NCBI RefSeq assembly: GCF_000738675.1
Contig: NZ_JPUX01000002.1
Location: 620,001 to 684,000 of the forward strand
DNA: 64,000 bases
Origin: Serratia nematodiphila DZ0503SBS1
GTDB lineage: Bacteria; Pseudomonadota; Gammaproteobacteria; Enterobacterales; Enterobacteriaceae
Direction: 5' to 3'
Numbering within the stretch: position 1 is the stretch's first letter; each line of letters starts with the position of its first letter. A program made the position numbers and the translations under genes. The notes beneath the pieces were generated by a model. It made no database searches. It had not been told where the DNA came from and saw only the letters and a list, made by a program, of their open reading frames with translations. Shown piece by piece: positions 35,167 to 43,983 of this stretch.

Positions 35167-35291
35167 CTTGAACTCCCGTTTCAGACCTCACGGCCTTAAG
35201 TTGATGTCAGAAGTTTAATCCGCCGGGGTTTGCTGCAGTAGTAGGCAAGATGTACACTCAGCGTTCTACTGATAGAACGATAAGGGATACG

Positions 35292-36200
35292 ATGCTGACC
35301 GATCTGAACGATCTGTTTTTCTTCGCCAGCGTGGTCGATCACCAGGGATTCGCCCCCGCCGGCCGGGCGCTGGGCATTCCCAAATCCAAGCTCAGCCGCC
35401 GCGTGGCGCTGCTGGAGGAGCGGCTGGGCGTGCGCCTGATCCAGCGCTCGACGCGGCGCTTCTCGGTGACCGAGGTCGGCCAAACTTATTACGCGCACTG
35501 CAAGGCAATGCTGGTGGAAGCGGAAGCGGCGCAGCAGGCGATCGAGCAGACGCGCGCCGAGCCCTGCGGCACGGTGCGCATGTCCTGCCCGGTGGCGATC
35601 CTGCACACCCGCGTCGGCAGCATGGTGGCGGCCTTTATGGCCGATTATCCCAAGGTGACGGTGCATCTGGAGGCCACCAACCGCCGGGTGGACGTGGTGG
35701 GGGAAGGGTTGGATCTGGCGATCCGCGTGCGGCCGCCGCCGCTGGAGGACAGCGATCTGGTGCTGAAAATCCTGGCGCAGCGCACCTGGTGCGTCGCCGC
35801 CAGCCCGGCACTAGTGCGCACCCTCGGGCCGGCGCACACGCCGGAAGACCTGCGTAAATACCCGACGCTCGATCTCGGCCCGGCGCGCGGTCAGCACCAA
35901 TGGCGGCTGACCGGCCCACAGGGTGAACGGGTGGAGTGGGAACACACGCCGCGGCTGGTCACCGACGACATGCTGATGCTGCGCACCGCCGCCATCGCCG
36001 GCGCCGGCATCGTACAACTGCCGGCGATGATGATGCGCGACGACATGCTGCGCGGCGAGCTGGTGCAACTGTTGCCGGGCTGGCAGCCGCAGGGCGGCGT
36101 GGTGCATGCGGTTTACCCGTCGCGCCGCGGCCTGCTGCCGGCGGTGCGGCTGCTGCTCGACTATCTGGGCGAGCAGTTCGCCAGCATTGAAGAAGAGTGA
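35292..36200 (+). CDS. LysR-family transcriptional regulator
   Basis: A 302-residue LysR-type regulator with N-terminal winged helix (MLTDLNDLFFFASVVDHQGFAPAGRALGIPKSKLSRRVALLEERLGVRLIQRSTRRFSVTEVG) and a periplasmic-binding-protein-like effector domain. The start at 35292 (MLTDLNDL) gives the family N-terminus; an in-frame upstream start at 35250 does not. Likely regulates the divergent pirin gene. The stop is adjacent to the end of the convergent glyoxalase-fold gene. Confidence 0.88.
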   Translation: MLTDLNDLFFFASVVDHQGFAPAGRALGIPKSKLSRRVALLEERLGVRLIQRSTRRFSVTEVGQTYYAHCKAMLVEAEAAQQAIEQTRAEPCGTVRMSCPVAILHTRVGSMVAAFMADYPKVTVHLEATNRRVDVVGEGLDLAIRVRPPPLEDSDLVLKILAQRTWCVAASPALVRTLGPAHTPEDLRKYPTLDLGPARGQHQWRLTGPQGERVEWEHTPRLVTDDMLMLRTAAIAGAGIVQLPAMMMRDDMLRGELVQLLPGWQPQGGVVHAVYPSRRGLLPAVRLLLDYLGEQFASIEEE

Positions 36201-36584
36201 TCAGGCGGTGATTTCGATCGCGTTGCCGTCTGGATCGCGAATGACGGCCTCGTAGAAGCCGTCGCCGGTCCAGCGCGGCGCGGACAGCAAAATGCCCTCC
36301 TGCTGCGCGCGCTGCGCCAACCGATCGACCTGCCGCTCATCCCCCAGCGACAGCGCGATGTGCGCCCAACCGACCCGCTCCTCCTGCTCCTGCGCCAGCA
36401 GCAACGTCGGCACGCGCATGATCTCCAGCGACGGCCCGGCCGCCAGGCTGACGAAGCGGGAAACGAACCCCGGCCGGTTGCGGCTGACATACTCCTCCCC
36501 CGCGGCACCATTGAAATAACGCTGCCAAAATGCCAGCTGCGCGTCGATGTCACGGGTCCACAGAGCAACATGGGCTATTTTCAT
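36201..36584 (-). CDS. VOC (glyoxalase/bleomycin resistance) family protein
   Basis: About 127 residues: MKIAHVALWTRDIDAQLAFWQRYF...GWAHIALSLGDERQVDRLAQRAQQEGI...GDGFYEAVIRDPDGNAIEIT, the paired beta-alpha-beta-beta-beta units of the vicinal-oxygen-chelate fold, with metal ligands His (AHVALW, AHIALS) and Glu (AIEIT). The substrate is unknown. Three consecutive ATG codons (36590, 36587, 36584) follow GGAG; the third has the best spacing. The gene is translationally coupled to the preceding DeoR regulator, whose TGA overlaps the first ATG. Confidence 0.82.
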   Translation of the reverse strand: MKIAHVALWTRDIDAQLAFWQRYFNGAAGEEYVSRNRPGFVSRFVSLAAGPSLEIMRVPTLLLAQEQEERVGWAHIALSLGDERQVDRLAQRAQQEGILLSAPRWTGDGFYEAVIRDPDGNAIEITA

Positions 36585-36586
36585 CA

Positions 36587-37372
36587 TCATTCTCCGGTCG
36601 GTAAATCGCTGTGCCAAACCTGGCCGCCGCCCTGCGCCACCTGCAGCTCAAGCTGCGGGTGCGCGCCGCGCGCCGTCACCAGATGATCCACCCGCCCGGC
36701 GGGCAGGAAGGGGTAAGGGGCGTAGGTATTGAGCTTGTCGCGGGTGCACAGCACCGCCACGCTGCCGGCGCGCGTCAACAGCCGCTTTTTAAAGGTGGCG
36801 TCCTGGTAGCTCAGCGCGGAGAAGCCGCCGGCCGGGTCGTAGGCGCAGATGCCGGTAAACACCAAATCGAAATGGAAACCGTCGATCTCTTCCGCGGCCT
36901 TGGCGTCCACGCAGCCGCCGACCTGCGCATCCAACTCGCCGCCGATCAGGATGGTGCGGATCCCCGGCCGCTCCAGCATTTTGCCGGCGATGCTCAATGC
37001 ATTGGTCACCACCGTCAAACGCCGGTCGCGCGGCAACAGATCCGCCAGATACAGGTGGGTGCTGCCGGCGTCGAGGAAGATCAGCTGTTCTTCACCGATC
37101 ACCCCCAGCGCGGTCTGTGCCAGCGCCAGCTTCTCGTCACCGCTGAGCGCAATGCGCGCCGCAACGGGCCCCTCGGCCGGCGTCGGCGCCAACGCGCCGC
37201 CATAGATGCGTTTGCACAAGTTCTGCGCCGCCAGCTGGCGCAGATCGCGGCGGATGGTCGCTTCGGTGGTGTTCAGCCGCTGCGCCATCTCCAGGGCCAG
37301 CACCCGCCCCTGTTGGCGGAGCGTGTCAAGAATGGCCTGGTGACGCTCATTCGGTAACAGTTTGGACATCAT
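36587..37372 (-). CDS. DeoR-family transcriptional regulator
   Basis: A 261-residue DeoR/GlpR-type repressor: winged helix (LLPNERHQAILDTLRQQGRVLALEMAQRLNTTEATIRRDLRQLAAQNLCKRIYGGAL) and a sugar-phosphate isomerase-like sensor domain (FLDAGSTHLYLADLLPRDRRLTVVTNALSIAGKM...DLVFTGICAYDPAGGFSALSYQDATFKK). Effectors are normally phosphorylated sugars. It is co-transcribed with the VOC gene, and its promoter region carries TTTGT repeats typical of DeoR-family operators. Confidence 0.88.
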   Translation of the reverse strand: MMSKLLPNERHQAILDTLRQQGRVLALEMAQRLNTTEATIRRDLRQLAAQNLCKRIYGGALAPTPAEGPVAARIALSGDEKLALAQTALGVIGEEQLIFLDAGSTHLYLADLLPRDRRLTVVTNALSIAGKMLERPGIRTILIGGELDAQVGGCVDAKAAEEIDGFHFDLVFTGICAYDPAGGFSALSYQDATFKKRLLTRAGSVAVLCTRDKLNTYAPYPFLPAGRVDHLVTARGAHPQLELQVAQGGGQVWHSDLPTGE

Positions 37373-37403
37373 GTCAATCCGGTGACGCTAAAGTGATCAT
37401 AAA

Positions 37404-37429
37404 TGTACACAAACAAACACAAACGTACA
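37404..37429. promoter_or_regulatory. Probable DeoR-type operator
   Basis: TGTAC (37404-37408) and GTACA (37425-37429) bracket a run that reads on the minus strand as repeated GTTTGT units. Repeats of TTTGT/TTTCG are common in DeoR-family operators. The site lies 32 bp upstream of the DeoR gene start; autoregulation is inferred. Confidence 0.45.
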
Positions 37430-37541
37430 ATGCAGAGCGGAAGAAAAATCGCCGGGCAGGATTTTCGCCTGCGGGATGTTGGCTATACTGAGGCAAGCGA
37501 AGTTACCGCAGACGTAACGGCTTGGACGCTAAGGGAAAACG

Positions 37542-38159
37542 ATGTTATTGACGATCGCAAGGTGGCTGTTTCAGCTCCCCGGGAAGCTGTTCGGGCTGAT
37601 TTTCAAAAATCGCCTGAGGATATTTTTGTTCTTCATGCTGGTCGCCGTTGGGGTGCTCGGCGCCAAGCGCTATCTGCGCGCCCACCAATATGACGACGAG
37701 TTCAGTCTCGCCGCCCCCGCCGATTACAATCGCGCCATCAAGCGCGAAATGCCGCTGCGGGAGGCGCGCGAACAGTGCGGCGGGCCGCTGCATGACAATG
37801 CCGGGCAGCCGTGGCCCGCCTCAGCGGGTTATCTGCATCAGCCAACGCGGCTGCCCGCATCCGGCCTGCATCGGCTGACGTTGGATAATCAGGGCAACGA
37901 TTTCGCGGTGCTGGTCAAGCTGGAAACGCCAGCGGCGCCGCAACAGCTGGCGGAAGTCTTTATTCCGCCCGCCGGCAGCTTCGAGGTGAAAATCAATGCG
38001 AACGCGGAACACGTGATGAAAATCAAGAATATCAAGACCGGCTGCATGTTCCGCTCCCGGCCGTTCAACCTGGATAAACAGCGTGATTGGCGCATGCCGC
38101 TGACGCTGCGGAAGGACGGCAGCCTGCAGCTGCAGCCGATAGGCGATCGCCAATTCTGA
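37542..38159 (+). CDS. Hypothetical membrane-anchored protein
   Basis: A 205-residue protein I do not recognise. One N-terminal hydrophobic segment (about residues 24-42, LRIFLFFMLVAVGVLGAKRYL) is followed by a soluble, probably periplasmic region with a repeated theme of beta strands (HRLTLDNQGNDFAVLVKLETP, AEVFIPPAGSFEVKINANAEHVMKIKNIKTGCMF). The later part resembles secreted domains that present short motifs rather than enzymes. The ATG has AAGGGAAAACG upstream. Stands alone between the DeoR and DUF333 genes. Confidence 0.65.
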   Translation: MLLTIARWLFQLPGKLFGLIFKNRLRIFLFFMLVAVGVLGAKRYLRAHQYDDEFSLAAPADYNRAIKREMPLREAREQCGGPLHDNAGQPWPASAGYLHQPTRLPASGLHRLTLDNQGNDFAVLVKLETPAAPQQLAEVFIPPAGSFEVKINANAEHVMKIKNIKTGCMFRSRPFNLDKQRDWRMPLTLRKDGSLQLQPIGDRQF

Positions 38160-38195
38160 GCGGGCGCCGGGCAGCAGAGCCGGCGCCGCATAGGG

Positions 38196-38459
38196 TTACT
38201 TTTTCACCGGATGATCGCGGCGGAACAGTTCCCAGCTTTCAATTTCCTGCCCACTCGGCAAGGTACAGGTGGAATACTGGCCTGCCGCATTCTCTTTGGC
38301 GTTCAGCTTGCCGCCGATTTGGGTGCAGTACACGTCGGCCGGGTTCGCCATGCCGATCGGTTTCACCTGCGGCGGTGGCGGCGCCTCGTTAGATTTCACG
38401 GAACACCCCTGCAACATCGTCATCCCTGCCAGCAGGGAAAGCATCAACGTTTTTTTCAT
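38196..38459 (-). CDS. DUF333 lipoprotein
   Basis: An 87-residue lipoprotein: signal peptide with lipobox LQGC (Cys at about residue 19), a short Pro-rich linker (EAPPPPQVKP) and a DUF333 domain ANPADVYCTQIGGKLN...GQYSTCTLPSGQEIESWELFRRDH. The family occurs in enterobacterial envelope lipoproteins of unknown role, sometimes fused to HslJ-like domains. Two cysteines in the domain may pair. Confidence 0.82.
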   Translation of the reverse strand: MKKTLMLSLLAGMTMLQGCSVKSNEAPPPPQVKPIGMANPADVYCTQIGGKLNAKENAAGQYSTCTLPSGQEIESWELFRRDHPVKK

Positions 38460-38509
38460 TTTTCCAGCTTATACAAAAACGAACGGCGGAGCGCTCCGCC
38501 GTTCTTAGA

Positions 38510-38998
38510 TCATGAAATAAAGGATTTGCCCTGTTTCAGCACCAGATCGCAGGCTTTTTGCTTCACCTTCTCGGTGATCTGCGAGGTGCCCAGGCTGTTG
38601 AGATCCAGGCTCTTGCCTTCGCCGGTCTGCAGCAAGCCGCCCAGGCCCTGCTGATAATCCTGGCTCTTGGCGTTTTCGGTGCTGGTGATGCCCAGCTTGC
38701 TGAGCAGCTGATCTTTCACCCCTTCGGCACCGTTAGCCGACAGCACGTTGTTTTTCACGCAGTACTGCAGGATACCGGCGGCATTGGTCATGCTGCTGGA
38801 GCTCAACGCCTTGTCGCCGCCGTTCAGCAGGCCGGTCAACGAGGAGAGCGACATGCCGCCGCTGCTGTCGCCGCCCGACTTGCTCAGTTCGCCCGCCGCG
38901 CTGCTGAGGGAATCCATCAGCCCGGCGGCCTGGGTGGCGCCGCTGGCCAGGGTCGCGGACAGCGCCAAAGCCAGCAATAAACGATGTTTGGTGATCAT
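38510..38998 (-). CDS. DUF2501 (YjjA-like) secreted protein
   Basis: A 162-residue protein with signal peptide (MITKHRLLLALALSATLASGATQA|AGLM), a Ser/Gly-rich stretch (LSKSGGDSSGGMSLSSLTGLLNGG) and a helical C-terminal region (AGILQYCVKNNVLSANGAEGVKDQLLSKLG...ITEKVKQKACDLVLKQGKSFI) with two cysteines, as in E. coli YjjA. Periplasmic; role unknown. Confidence 0.82.
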   Translation of the reverse strand: MITKHRLLLALALSATLASGATQAAGLMDSLSSAAGELSKSGGDSSGGMSLSSLTGLLNGGDKALSSSSMTNAAGILQYCVKNNVLSANGAEGVKDQLLSKLGITSTENAKSQDYQQGLGGLLQTGEGKSLDLNSLGTSQITEKVKQKACDLVLKQGKSFIS

Positions 38999-39124
38999 AG
39001 TGGTGAAACTCCTGTCATAACGGCATGCAATCGGCGCAGCGCGCCGGGATACCTCTCCGACGCCGCCTGCGGCGACAAGTTCCTTTTATCTCGCCGCCGC
39101 GCCGTTTTTCGGAATTCAGGAAGT

Positions 39125-39715
39125 TTAGAACTGCCAGCGCAGCCAGGCGAAGAACACGTTGCCGTTGTTATAGGTGCCGGGAATGTAGGTCGCCTGGAAC
39201 GTCAGCCGCTGATAGCCGATAGAGGCCAGCGGCAGCGGCGCCGGGATAGGGATGTAATTCCAGTTATCGCGCGCGGTGACGCTGGCGGTGAAGCCCAGCC
39301 CCAGGCGGAAATCCTTGTCATCCAGCGGGCGCCAGATCTTCTCGTAGGCGTAGCCGCCGATCGGCTCCCATTTGTTGAAGGAATCCTTGAACGCCATGAT
39401 GTAGATGCCGTGCCAGTCACCGTCGCTGTCGTAGCGGGAGATGCCGTAACCGGCGCCCCACGGACGTTCGTTGTACTTATCGATATGCTCATCATCATAA
39501 GTCCAACGGTTGTGCCAGGTGATGGCCGGGATATAGAGATCGTGGTTAGGCGAGTTGTTCCAGGTCTCCGCCACGTTATCGGTAAAACGCTGCCATAAAC
39601 CCGGTTTTTCAGCCTGTGCGGCATTGCCACTTTCTGTACCAACCTCAGCATAAGAAGGCAGTGCAGGAAATATCAACGCCAGAGAACACGCCAAAAGGGT
39701 CCGTTTTAGAAACAT
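39125..39715 (-). CDS. pagP: Lipid A palmitoyltransferase PagP
   Basis: A 196-residue outer-membrane eight-strand barrel enzyme that transfers palmitate from phospholipid to lipid A. Signal peptide [23 protein letters not shown]; the amphipathic N-terminal helix ([16 protein letters not shown]) and the catalytic residues known for PagP are visible: His in [11 protein letters not shown], and Asp-Ser in [12 protein letters not shown]. Ends with FAWLRWQF, a terminal aromatic of barrel proteins. In E. coli it is PhoP-controlled; I saw no convincing PhoP box here. Confidence 0.93.
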   Translation of the reverse strand: MFLKRTLLACSLALIFPALPSYAEVGTESGNAAQAEKPGLWQRFTDNVAETWNNSPNHDLYIPAITWHNRWTYDDEHIDKYNERPWGAGYGISRYDSDGDWHGIYIMAFKDSFNKWEPIGGYAYEKIWRPLDDKDFRLGLGFTASVTARDNWNYIPIPAPLPLASIGYQRLTFQATYIPGTYNNGNVFFAWLRWQF

Positions 39716-39922
39716 CGTAAAGCTCCTGTAAAAATACGGCCGCAGATTTTTACCGATAGCCCAGGCAAGATCAAGCCGTATCTAATTTATCCAACGCCCG
39801 TTGTGCTTTGGTTAAGTTTAGCACCGGAAAATGCCCAATAATTCAGGACAAACCGTACCGGTATCCGCATGCTATTGCCTTTCGGGCGGCAAAACCGTGG
39901 GAAAAATCCGCTTTGTCGCACG

Positions 39923-40351
39923 CTACTCGCGAGCAAGATGCTTGACCAACACATCGACATCGAGACGGTTCACAAACTCCAGGGAATACGAGGAATAGAG
40001 GCCGAACAGGCGGTTTTGGTGCCCGACCACCACCAGATCGATGCCGGCCTGGTGAATAAAATCGCTCACGTCCTTAAAGCGCCGAATGGTGACAATCTCC
40101 TTGACCGCGACCGGCACATCGACGGCGCTCACCAACCGGCTCAGCATCGCCTTGGCGGCGATCACTTCCTGCGCCTGGCGATCCTTGATTAACGCATCGC
40201 TGCCGTACTCCAGCTCGGCGTAGTCGGCGTTAAGATGGCCGACGGTGAGGGCGATGGGCTTACCGCGCACCATCGCCGCCGTTTGACGCAGCAACGGCAA
40301 CCCATCACGCTCGTTATGAATCAGCACCAGAATATGTCGATAGCCTTTCAT
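39923..40351 (-). CDS. Universal stress protein family
   Basis: A 142-residue UspA-fold protein starting MKGYRHILVLIHNERDGLPLLRQTAAMVRG. The end IDLVVVGHQNRLFGLYSSYSLEFVNRLDVDVLVKHL matches the C-terminal part of the UspA domain, where ATP-binding members have GxxGxxxxxxG; here that loop is not conserved, so it resembles the non-ATP-binding UspA subgroup. Start at 40351 chosen for the family N-terminus; the frame runs on to 40447 without support. Confidence 0.78.
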   Translation of the reverse strand: MKGYRHILVLIHNERDGLPLLRQTAAMVRGKPIALTVGHLNADYAELEYGSDALIKDRQAQEVIAAKAMLSRLVSAVDVPVAVKEIVTIRRFKDVSDFIHQAGIDLVVVGHQNRLFGLYSSYSLEFVNRLDVDVLVKHLARE

Positions 40352-41026
40352 CACACGCCCCCCTCTCAGGCCAGCACCGCTGGGACATGAGCCCCTCTGG
40401 TAGGTATACGCCATCCGTGCGCACGTAGAGAAAAGTTTACGTATCACTTCCCACAGAATGTGATGACCGCCACGTTATATTAGCGCCCGTGACGGCCCAT
40501 TTTTACACCGGCCCGACGCGGCGCGCATTGCGGCATCTGTAAAGCAAAACTGACAACTATGACCGAATAAAAAAACCTTATTGTTAATTTTTTGTTTTTA
40601 ATTGGTTGCTGGAAGGTTTCTTTAAATAAGCGTGCGGCGGATCACCAAAATGCACCTTTACATGAAGTTGTGCTTTTCTTTCTCAGGCAAAAAGCGTTGC
40701 ACCGCTCAATGGGATTTAACACGGCTTCAAAAGTACCGGATGATTCACCCTGCATCATGATAAATACCAATGCGCCGCCGTTTTTCTGCCGATATGCCGT
40801 CAACGAAAAATACCGCCCCGCCCTAATGCACAATAGCCACACTATTTATGGAAAAACCCATCGCGTAAAGCGCCGAATACAAACCGCCTCTTCCTCGGCC
40901 GCTCCCCCTATCTTGAACAAGCCGGCACTTTAAATAACTGTTAATGCTAACGACACAACATCGCCAGCAATTTATTTTTGCTGATTTTCGCCTGACAAAA
41001 TAAAGATAAATAATCCGGAGCAATCA
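40352..41026. other. Long AT-rich non-coding stretch upstream of ipdC
   Basis: 675 bp, conspicuously AT-rich near 40560-40640 and 40970-41010, between the divergent Usp and ipdC genes. It must contain the ipdC promoter. A weak TyrR-like half-site (TGTAAA followed six bases later by CTGACA) starts near 40540. A 113-codon open frame at 40592-40933 lacks coding character. An undetected small RNA cannot be excluded. Confidence 0.45.
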
Positions 41027-42706
41027 ATGAAAATAACTATCGGGTCATTCATTCTGCAACAGCTTCACGCCCTGAACGTCGATCGTATTTACGGCGTGCC
41101 CGGCGACTATAACCTCAGCCTGCTGGAGCTGTTGGAAAGCGACGAACGGCTGGCGTTCGTCGGCAACTGCAATGAATTGAACGCCTCCTACGCCGCCGAC
41201 GGCTACGCACGGATGAAAGGCGCCGGCGCGCTGATCGTCACCTACGGCGTCGGCGATCTGGCCGCGCTGTCCGGCATCGCCGGCGCCTATGCCGAATCTT
41301 CGCCGGTGGTCTGCATCGCCGGCACGCCGCCGCTGCACGCGATGAAGAATCATCAGCTATTGCACCATACCCTGGGCGACGGCAATTTCGACAACGTCAT
41401 GAACTGCTTTAAACAATTCACCGTCGCTCAGGCTCTTATCACGCCGGAAAATGCCGCGCAGGAAATTCCACGCGTTATTTCTCGCGCCTGGATAGAGAAG
41501 AAACCGGTGTATTTACAGCTGCCGTCTGATATTTGCGATATCGAAATTGAAGTCGCCGAAGCCGCAGCAGCGCCGCAATTGCCGGCGAGCGATAAATACA
41601 ATGTGCAATTGGCGGCAATGGCGCTGTTAACCAAAATAAAGCGCGCGCAGCGCCCGATCATATTGGTCGACCAAATGGTGGATCGCTACCGGTTGCAGCA
41701 GTTGGTTATCGATGTCGCTCACCGCTTCGCCATACCGCTGACCAACATGCCAACCGCCAAATGCATTATCCCGGAAAATACCGCCGGCTGGATGGGCGGC
41801 TACAGCGGCAACCTGTCGCGCCCCGAATTGTATGAACGCATGGCCCACTCAGACTGCGTGCTGAGTTTCGGCGTGCGTCTGGTGGACTCCACCACCGGCT
41901 ATTTCTCGCAGCAAATTCCCGCCGCCGCTCAGGTGGATATTCAGCCGTTCTCGATGACGTTGGACAACACCTCCTACCCGGCGGTAGCGACGGCGGATCT
42001 GCTGCAGGCGCTGCTGGATCTGAGCGAAGACGCGCCGGCGCAGCTTTTATCACCGCTGGCCGATCCGCGTGACAAGCTGGCGACGCCGAGCGACGCGCCT
42101 ATCGACCAGGCCTATCTGTGGCAGCGGATCCAACGCTTCATCCAGGCGGATGATGTGGTGGTGGTGGAAAACGGCACCTCGGGCGCGGCCATCGGCGGCA
42201 TGCGCATGCCGGGCGGCGTCAAGGTGGTCAACCAACCGATTTGGGGCTCGATCGGTTATACCCTGCCGGCGCTGCTCGGAACCCTGATGGCGGCCCCTGA
42301 GCGCCGTCACCTGCTGTTCATCGGCGACGGCTCCTTCCAGCTTACCGCGCAGGAAGTGTCCACTCTGCTGCGCTGCGAACAAAAGCCGATCATCTTCCTG
42401 ATCAACAACGACGGTTACACTATCGAACGCTATATCCTCGGCGAAAACTCGTCCTACAACGACATCAGCCCGTGGGACTACGCCAAACTGCCGGCGGTAT
42501 TGAATACCCAGGCGCAGCCGTTCAGCGTGGCGGTGGAAACCACACAACAGCTGGAAATGGCCCTGGAACACGCCTCACGGCAGGATCGGCTGGCGTTTAT
42601 CGAGGTGAAAGTGCCGATGATGGACACGCCGCCGGTGATGAAAGAGTTCTGTAACCGCTGCAACAGCTTTAACTTCGGCCTGACCAACCCGCGCCGCAGC
42701 GCCTGA
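41027..42706 (+). CDS. ipdC: Indolepyruvate/phenylpyruvate decarboxylase
   Basis: A 559-residue thiamine-diphosphate decarboxylase of the pyruvate/indolepyruvate type. The cofactor-activating Glu is at residue 50 (VGNCNELNASYAADGYAR), His pair at HHTLGDG (about 113), and the thiamine-binding motif GDGSFQLTAQEVSTLL...NNDGY begins about residue 432. It converts indole-3-pyruvate to indole-3-acetaldehyde and probably phenylpyruvate to phenylacetaldehyde; related KivD-type enzymes accept branched 2-oxo acids, so exact substrate is not certain. Preceded by CCGGAGCAATCA. A rho-independent terminator follows. feaB, which oxidises arylacetaldehydes, lies 5 kb downstream. Confidence 0.88.
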   Translation: MKITIGSFILQQLHALNVDRIYGVPGDYNLSLLELLESDERLAFVGNCNELNASYAADGYARMKGAGALIVTYGVGDLAALSGIAGAYAESSPVVCIAGTPPLHAMKNHQLLHHTLGDGNFDNVMNCFKQFTVAQALITPENAAQEIPRVISRAWIEKKPVYLQLPSDICDIEIEVAEAAAAPQLPASDKYNVQLAAMALLTKIKRAQRPIILVDQMVDRYRLQQLVIDVAHRFAIPLTNMPTAKCIIPENTAGWMGGYSGNLSRPELYERMAHSDCVLSFGVRLVDSTTGYFSQQIPAAAQVDIQPFSMTLDNTSYPAVATADLLQALLDLSEDAPAQLLSPLADPRDKLATPSDAPIDQAYLWQRIQRFIQADDVVVVENGTSGAAIGGMRMPGGVKVVNQPIWGSIGYTLPALLGTLMAAPERRHLLFIGDGSFQLTAQEVSTLLRCEQKPIIFLINNDGYTIERYILGENSSYNDISPWDYAKLPAVLNTQAQPFSVAVETTQQLEMALEHASRQDRLAFIEVKVPMMDTPPVMKEFCNRCNSFNFGLTNPRRSA

Positions 42707-42719
42707 GGCGCGATGATCG

Positions 42720-42755
42720 CGCCGCCGGTGGTTCAGGCCTCCGGCGGCGTTTTTC
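42720..42755 (+). terminator. Rho-independent terminator of ipdC
   Basis: CGCCGCCGG (42720-42728) pairs with CCGGCGGCG (42741-42749) around a 12-base loop and is followed by TTTTTC. Confidence 0.8.
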
Positions 42756-42761
42756 ATGCCG

Positions 42762-43865
42762 TTACCCGCCGGCGCGCGCCATGCAGCGCTGCCGGCGTTC
42801 ATCCACCCGCTTGGCGAACCAGGCGGTGGTCAGCTTGCGGGTGATTTTCGGGCTTTCCAGCTGAATACCCGGCAGCATCTCACGCGGCAGCTTGCCGCCC
42901 GCCAACGCAAAGACCTTCTTATACAGGTCGGTATCGGCAAAGTCAGCCGTATCGCCTTTCTCAAGCGCCCGGCGAATGGCGCTGTCGCTCATGTTCAGGC
43001 GCTTGCCGAGCGTGCGCACCGCCAGCTCGGTCGAGCCGGGCTTGTCGCTGCTGAAGTCGATCAGATCGCCGTCCAGCGCCAGCGGAATGGCGCTCGCCCG
43101 GCTGACCGCGTTTTGGAACGCCGCGTTGCGGCTGGCGTACCAGCCGGCGTTGAAGTCGGCAAAGCGGTAAATCGGCCGGCTGTAATCGGCCGGGTACCCC
43201 AGCAAATGCATAATGCCGAAGTACATGCCGCCGCGCCGGCTGAAAACTTCGCGGCGAATCGAGCCGTCGACCGGATAAGGATACCCTTTGGCGTGCGCCT
43301 CGGCGAAGGCGATGCTCACCTGCATCGGGCCGCCGGTATGTACCGGGTTCAAATGGCCGAACAGCTTCTGTCCCATCGGCACGCGGTCGATCATGTCATC
43401 GAAGATATCGCTCAGATCCTTCTCCGTGCGCACCTTATCCAGACGCTCACTGTAGCTCTGGCCGTTCGACGACGAGATCTTCAACGCGGTATGCACCAAA
43501 AAGTTCGGGATGTGCATCTGATCGGCACGGCGGTCGATCTCTTTCCAGGCGATCTTCGGCAGCCCCGGCACCTGCGGGTTAGCCTGGAATGTCGACTCTT
43601 GTTCGGTCACCGCCAGCACCGAACACAGGTTCTCATCGCTCGGTTCAATGCCCTGCGCGGCGAAGGCGGCGGTAATATCGGTGGCCCAGCCCTGACGATC
43701 GCCGGCGTTGGCCGGGATCAGCGTCATCAGTCGGGCTTTGACGTCGGCGGGGCGCGCCGCCGGCGCCGTGGTGGTGGTTTTGCTGGTACAGCCCGCCAGC
43801 GCCAGCAGCGCGGCCAGGCTCAGCCAACGGAAGGGCATCGGGTGGAATAAACGAGATATCGGCAT
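42762..43865 (-). CDS. yaiW: DUF1615 outer-membrane lipoprotein YaiW
   Basis: A 367-residue lipoprotein (lipobox LAGC after MPISRLFHPMPFRWLSLAALLA) homologous to E. coli YaiW: NLCSVLAVTEQESTFQANPQVPGLPKIAWKEIDRRADQMHIPNFLVHTAL, FGHLNPVHTGGPMQVSIAFAEAHAKGYP and a conserved close LPREMLPGIQLESPKITRKLTTAWFAKRVDERR. The N-terminal half looks like a lysozyme-like fold. In E. coli it is co-transcribed with sbmA and affects uptake of peptides such as Bac7. No sbmA is adjacent here. GGGAAAAG precedes the ATG at 43865. Divergent from tehB. Confidence 0.92.
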   Translation of the reverse strand: MPISRLFHPMPFRWLSLAALLALAGCTSKTTTTAPAARPADVKARLMTLIPANAGDRQGWATDITAAFAAQGIEPSDENLCSVLAVTEQESTFQANPQVPGLPKIAWKEIDRRADQMHIPNFLVHTALKISSSNGQSYSERLDKVRTEKDLSDIFDDMIDRVPMGQKLFGHLNPVHTGGPMQVSIAFAEAHAKGYPYPVDGSIRREVFSRRGGMYFGIMHLLGYPADYSRPIYRFADFNAGWYASRNAAFQNAVSRASAIPLALDGDLIDFSSDKPGSTELAVRTLGKRLNMSDSAIRRALEKGDTADFADTDLYKKVFALAGGKLPREMLPGIQLESPKITRKLTTAWFAKRVDERRQRCMARAGG

Positions 43866-43983
43866 CTTTTCCCTGAACGTGATGACATGAACAGCACTGA
43901 AATTAGCCCAGCCGCCGCACACAATCCAGTATAAAGATATCGCCGCGCCTTTCCGTCAGGCCGCTATGTTCAAACGATCGATA

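Noticed and set aside
39716..39840. GGTTAAGTTTAG upstream of pagP, considered as a PhoP box
   Set aside because: The repeat spacing is about 6 bp, not the 11-bp period of PhoP direct repeats, and the orientation is wrong for pagP.
40540..40557. TGTAAA-N6-CTGACA, considered as a TyrR site for ipdC
   Set aside because: Second half matches only 4 of 6 positions and the site lies nearly 490 bp from the start codon; recorded only as weak.
40592..40933. A 113-codon plus-strand open frame in the ipdC upstream gap
   Set aside because: No ribosome site, codon use unlike neighbours, and a peptide without recognisable features; treated as non-coding.
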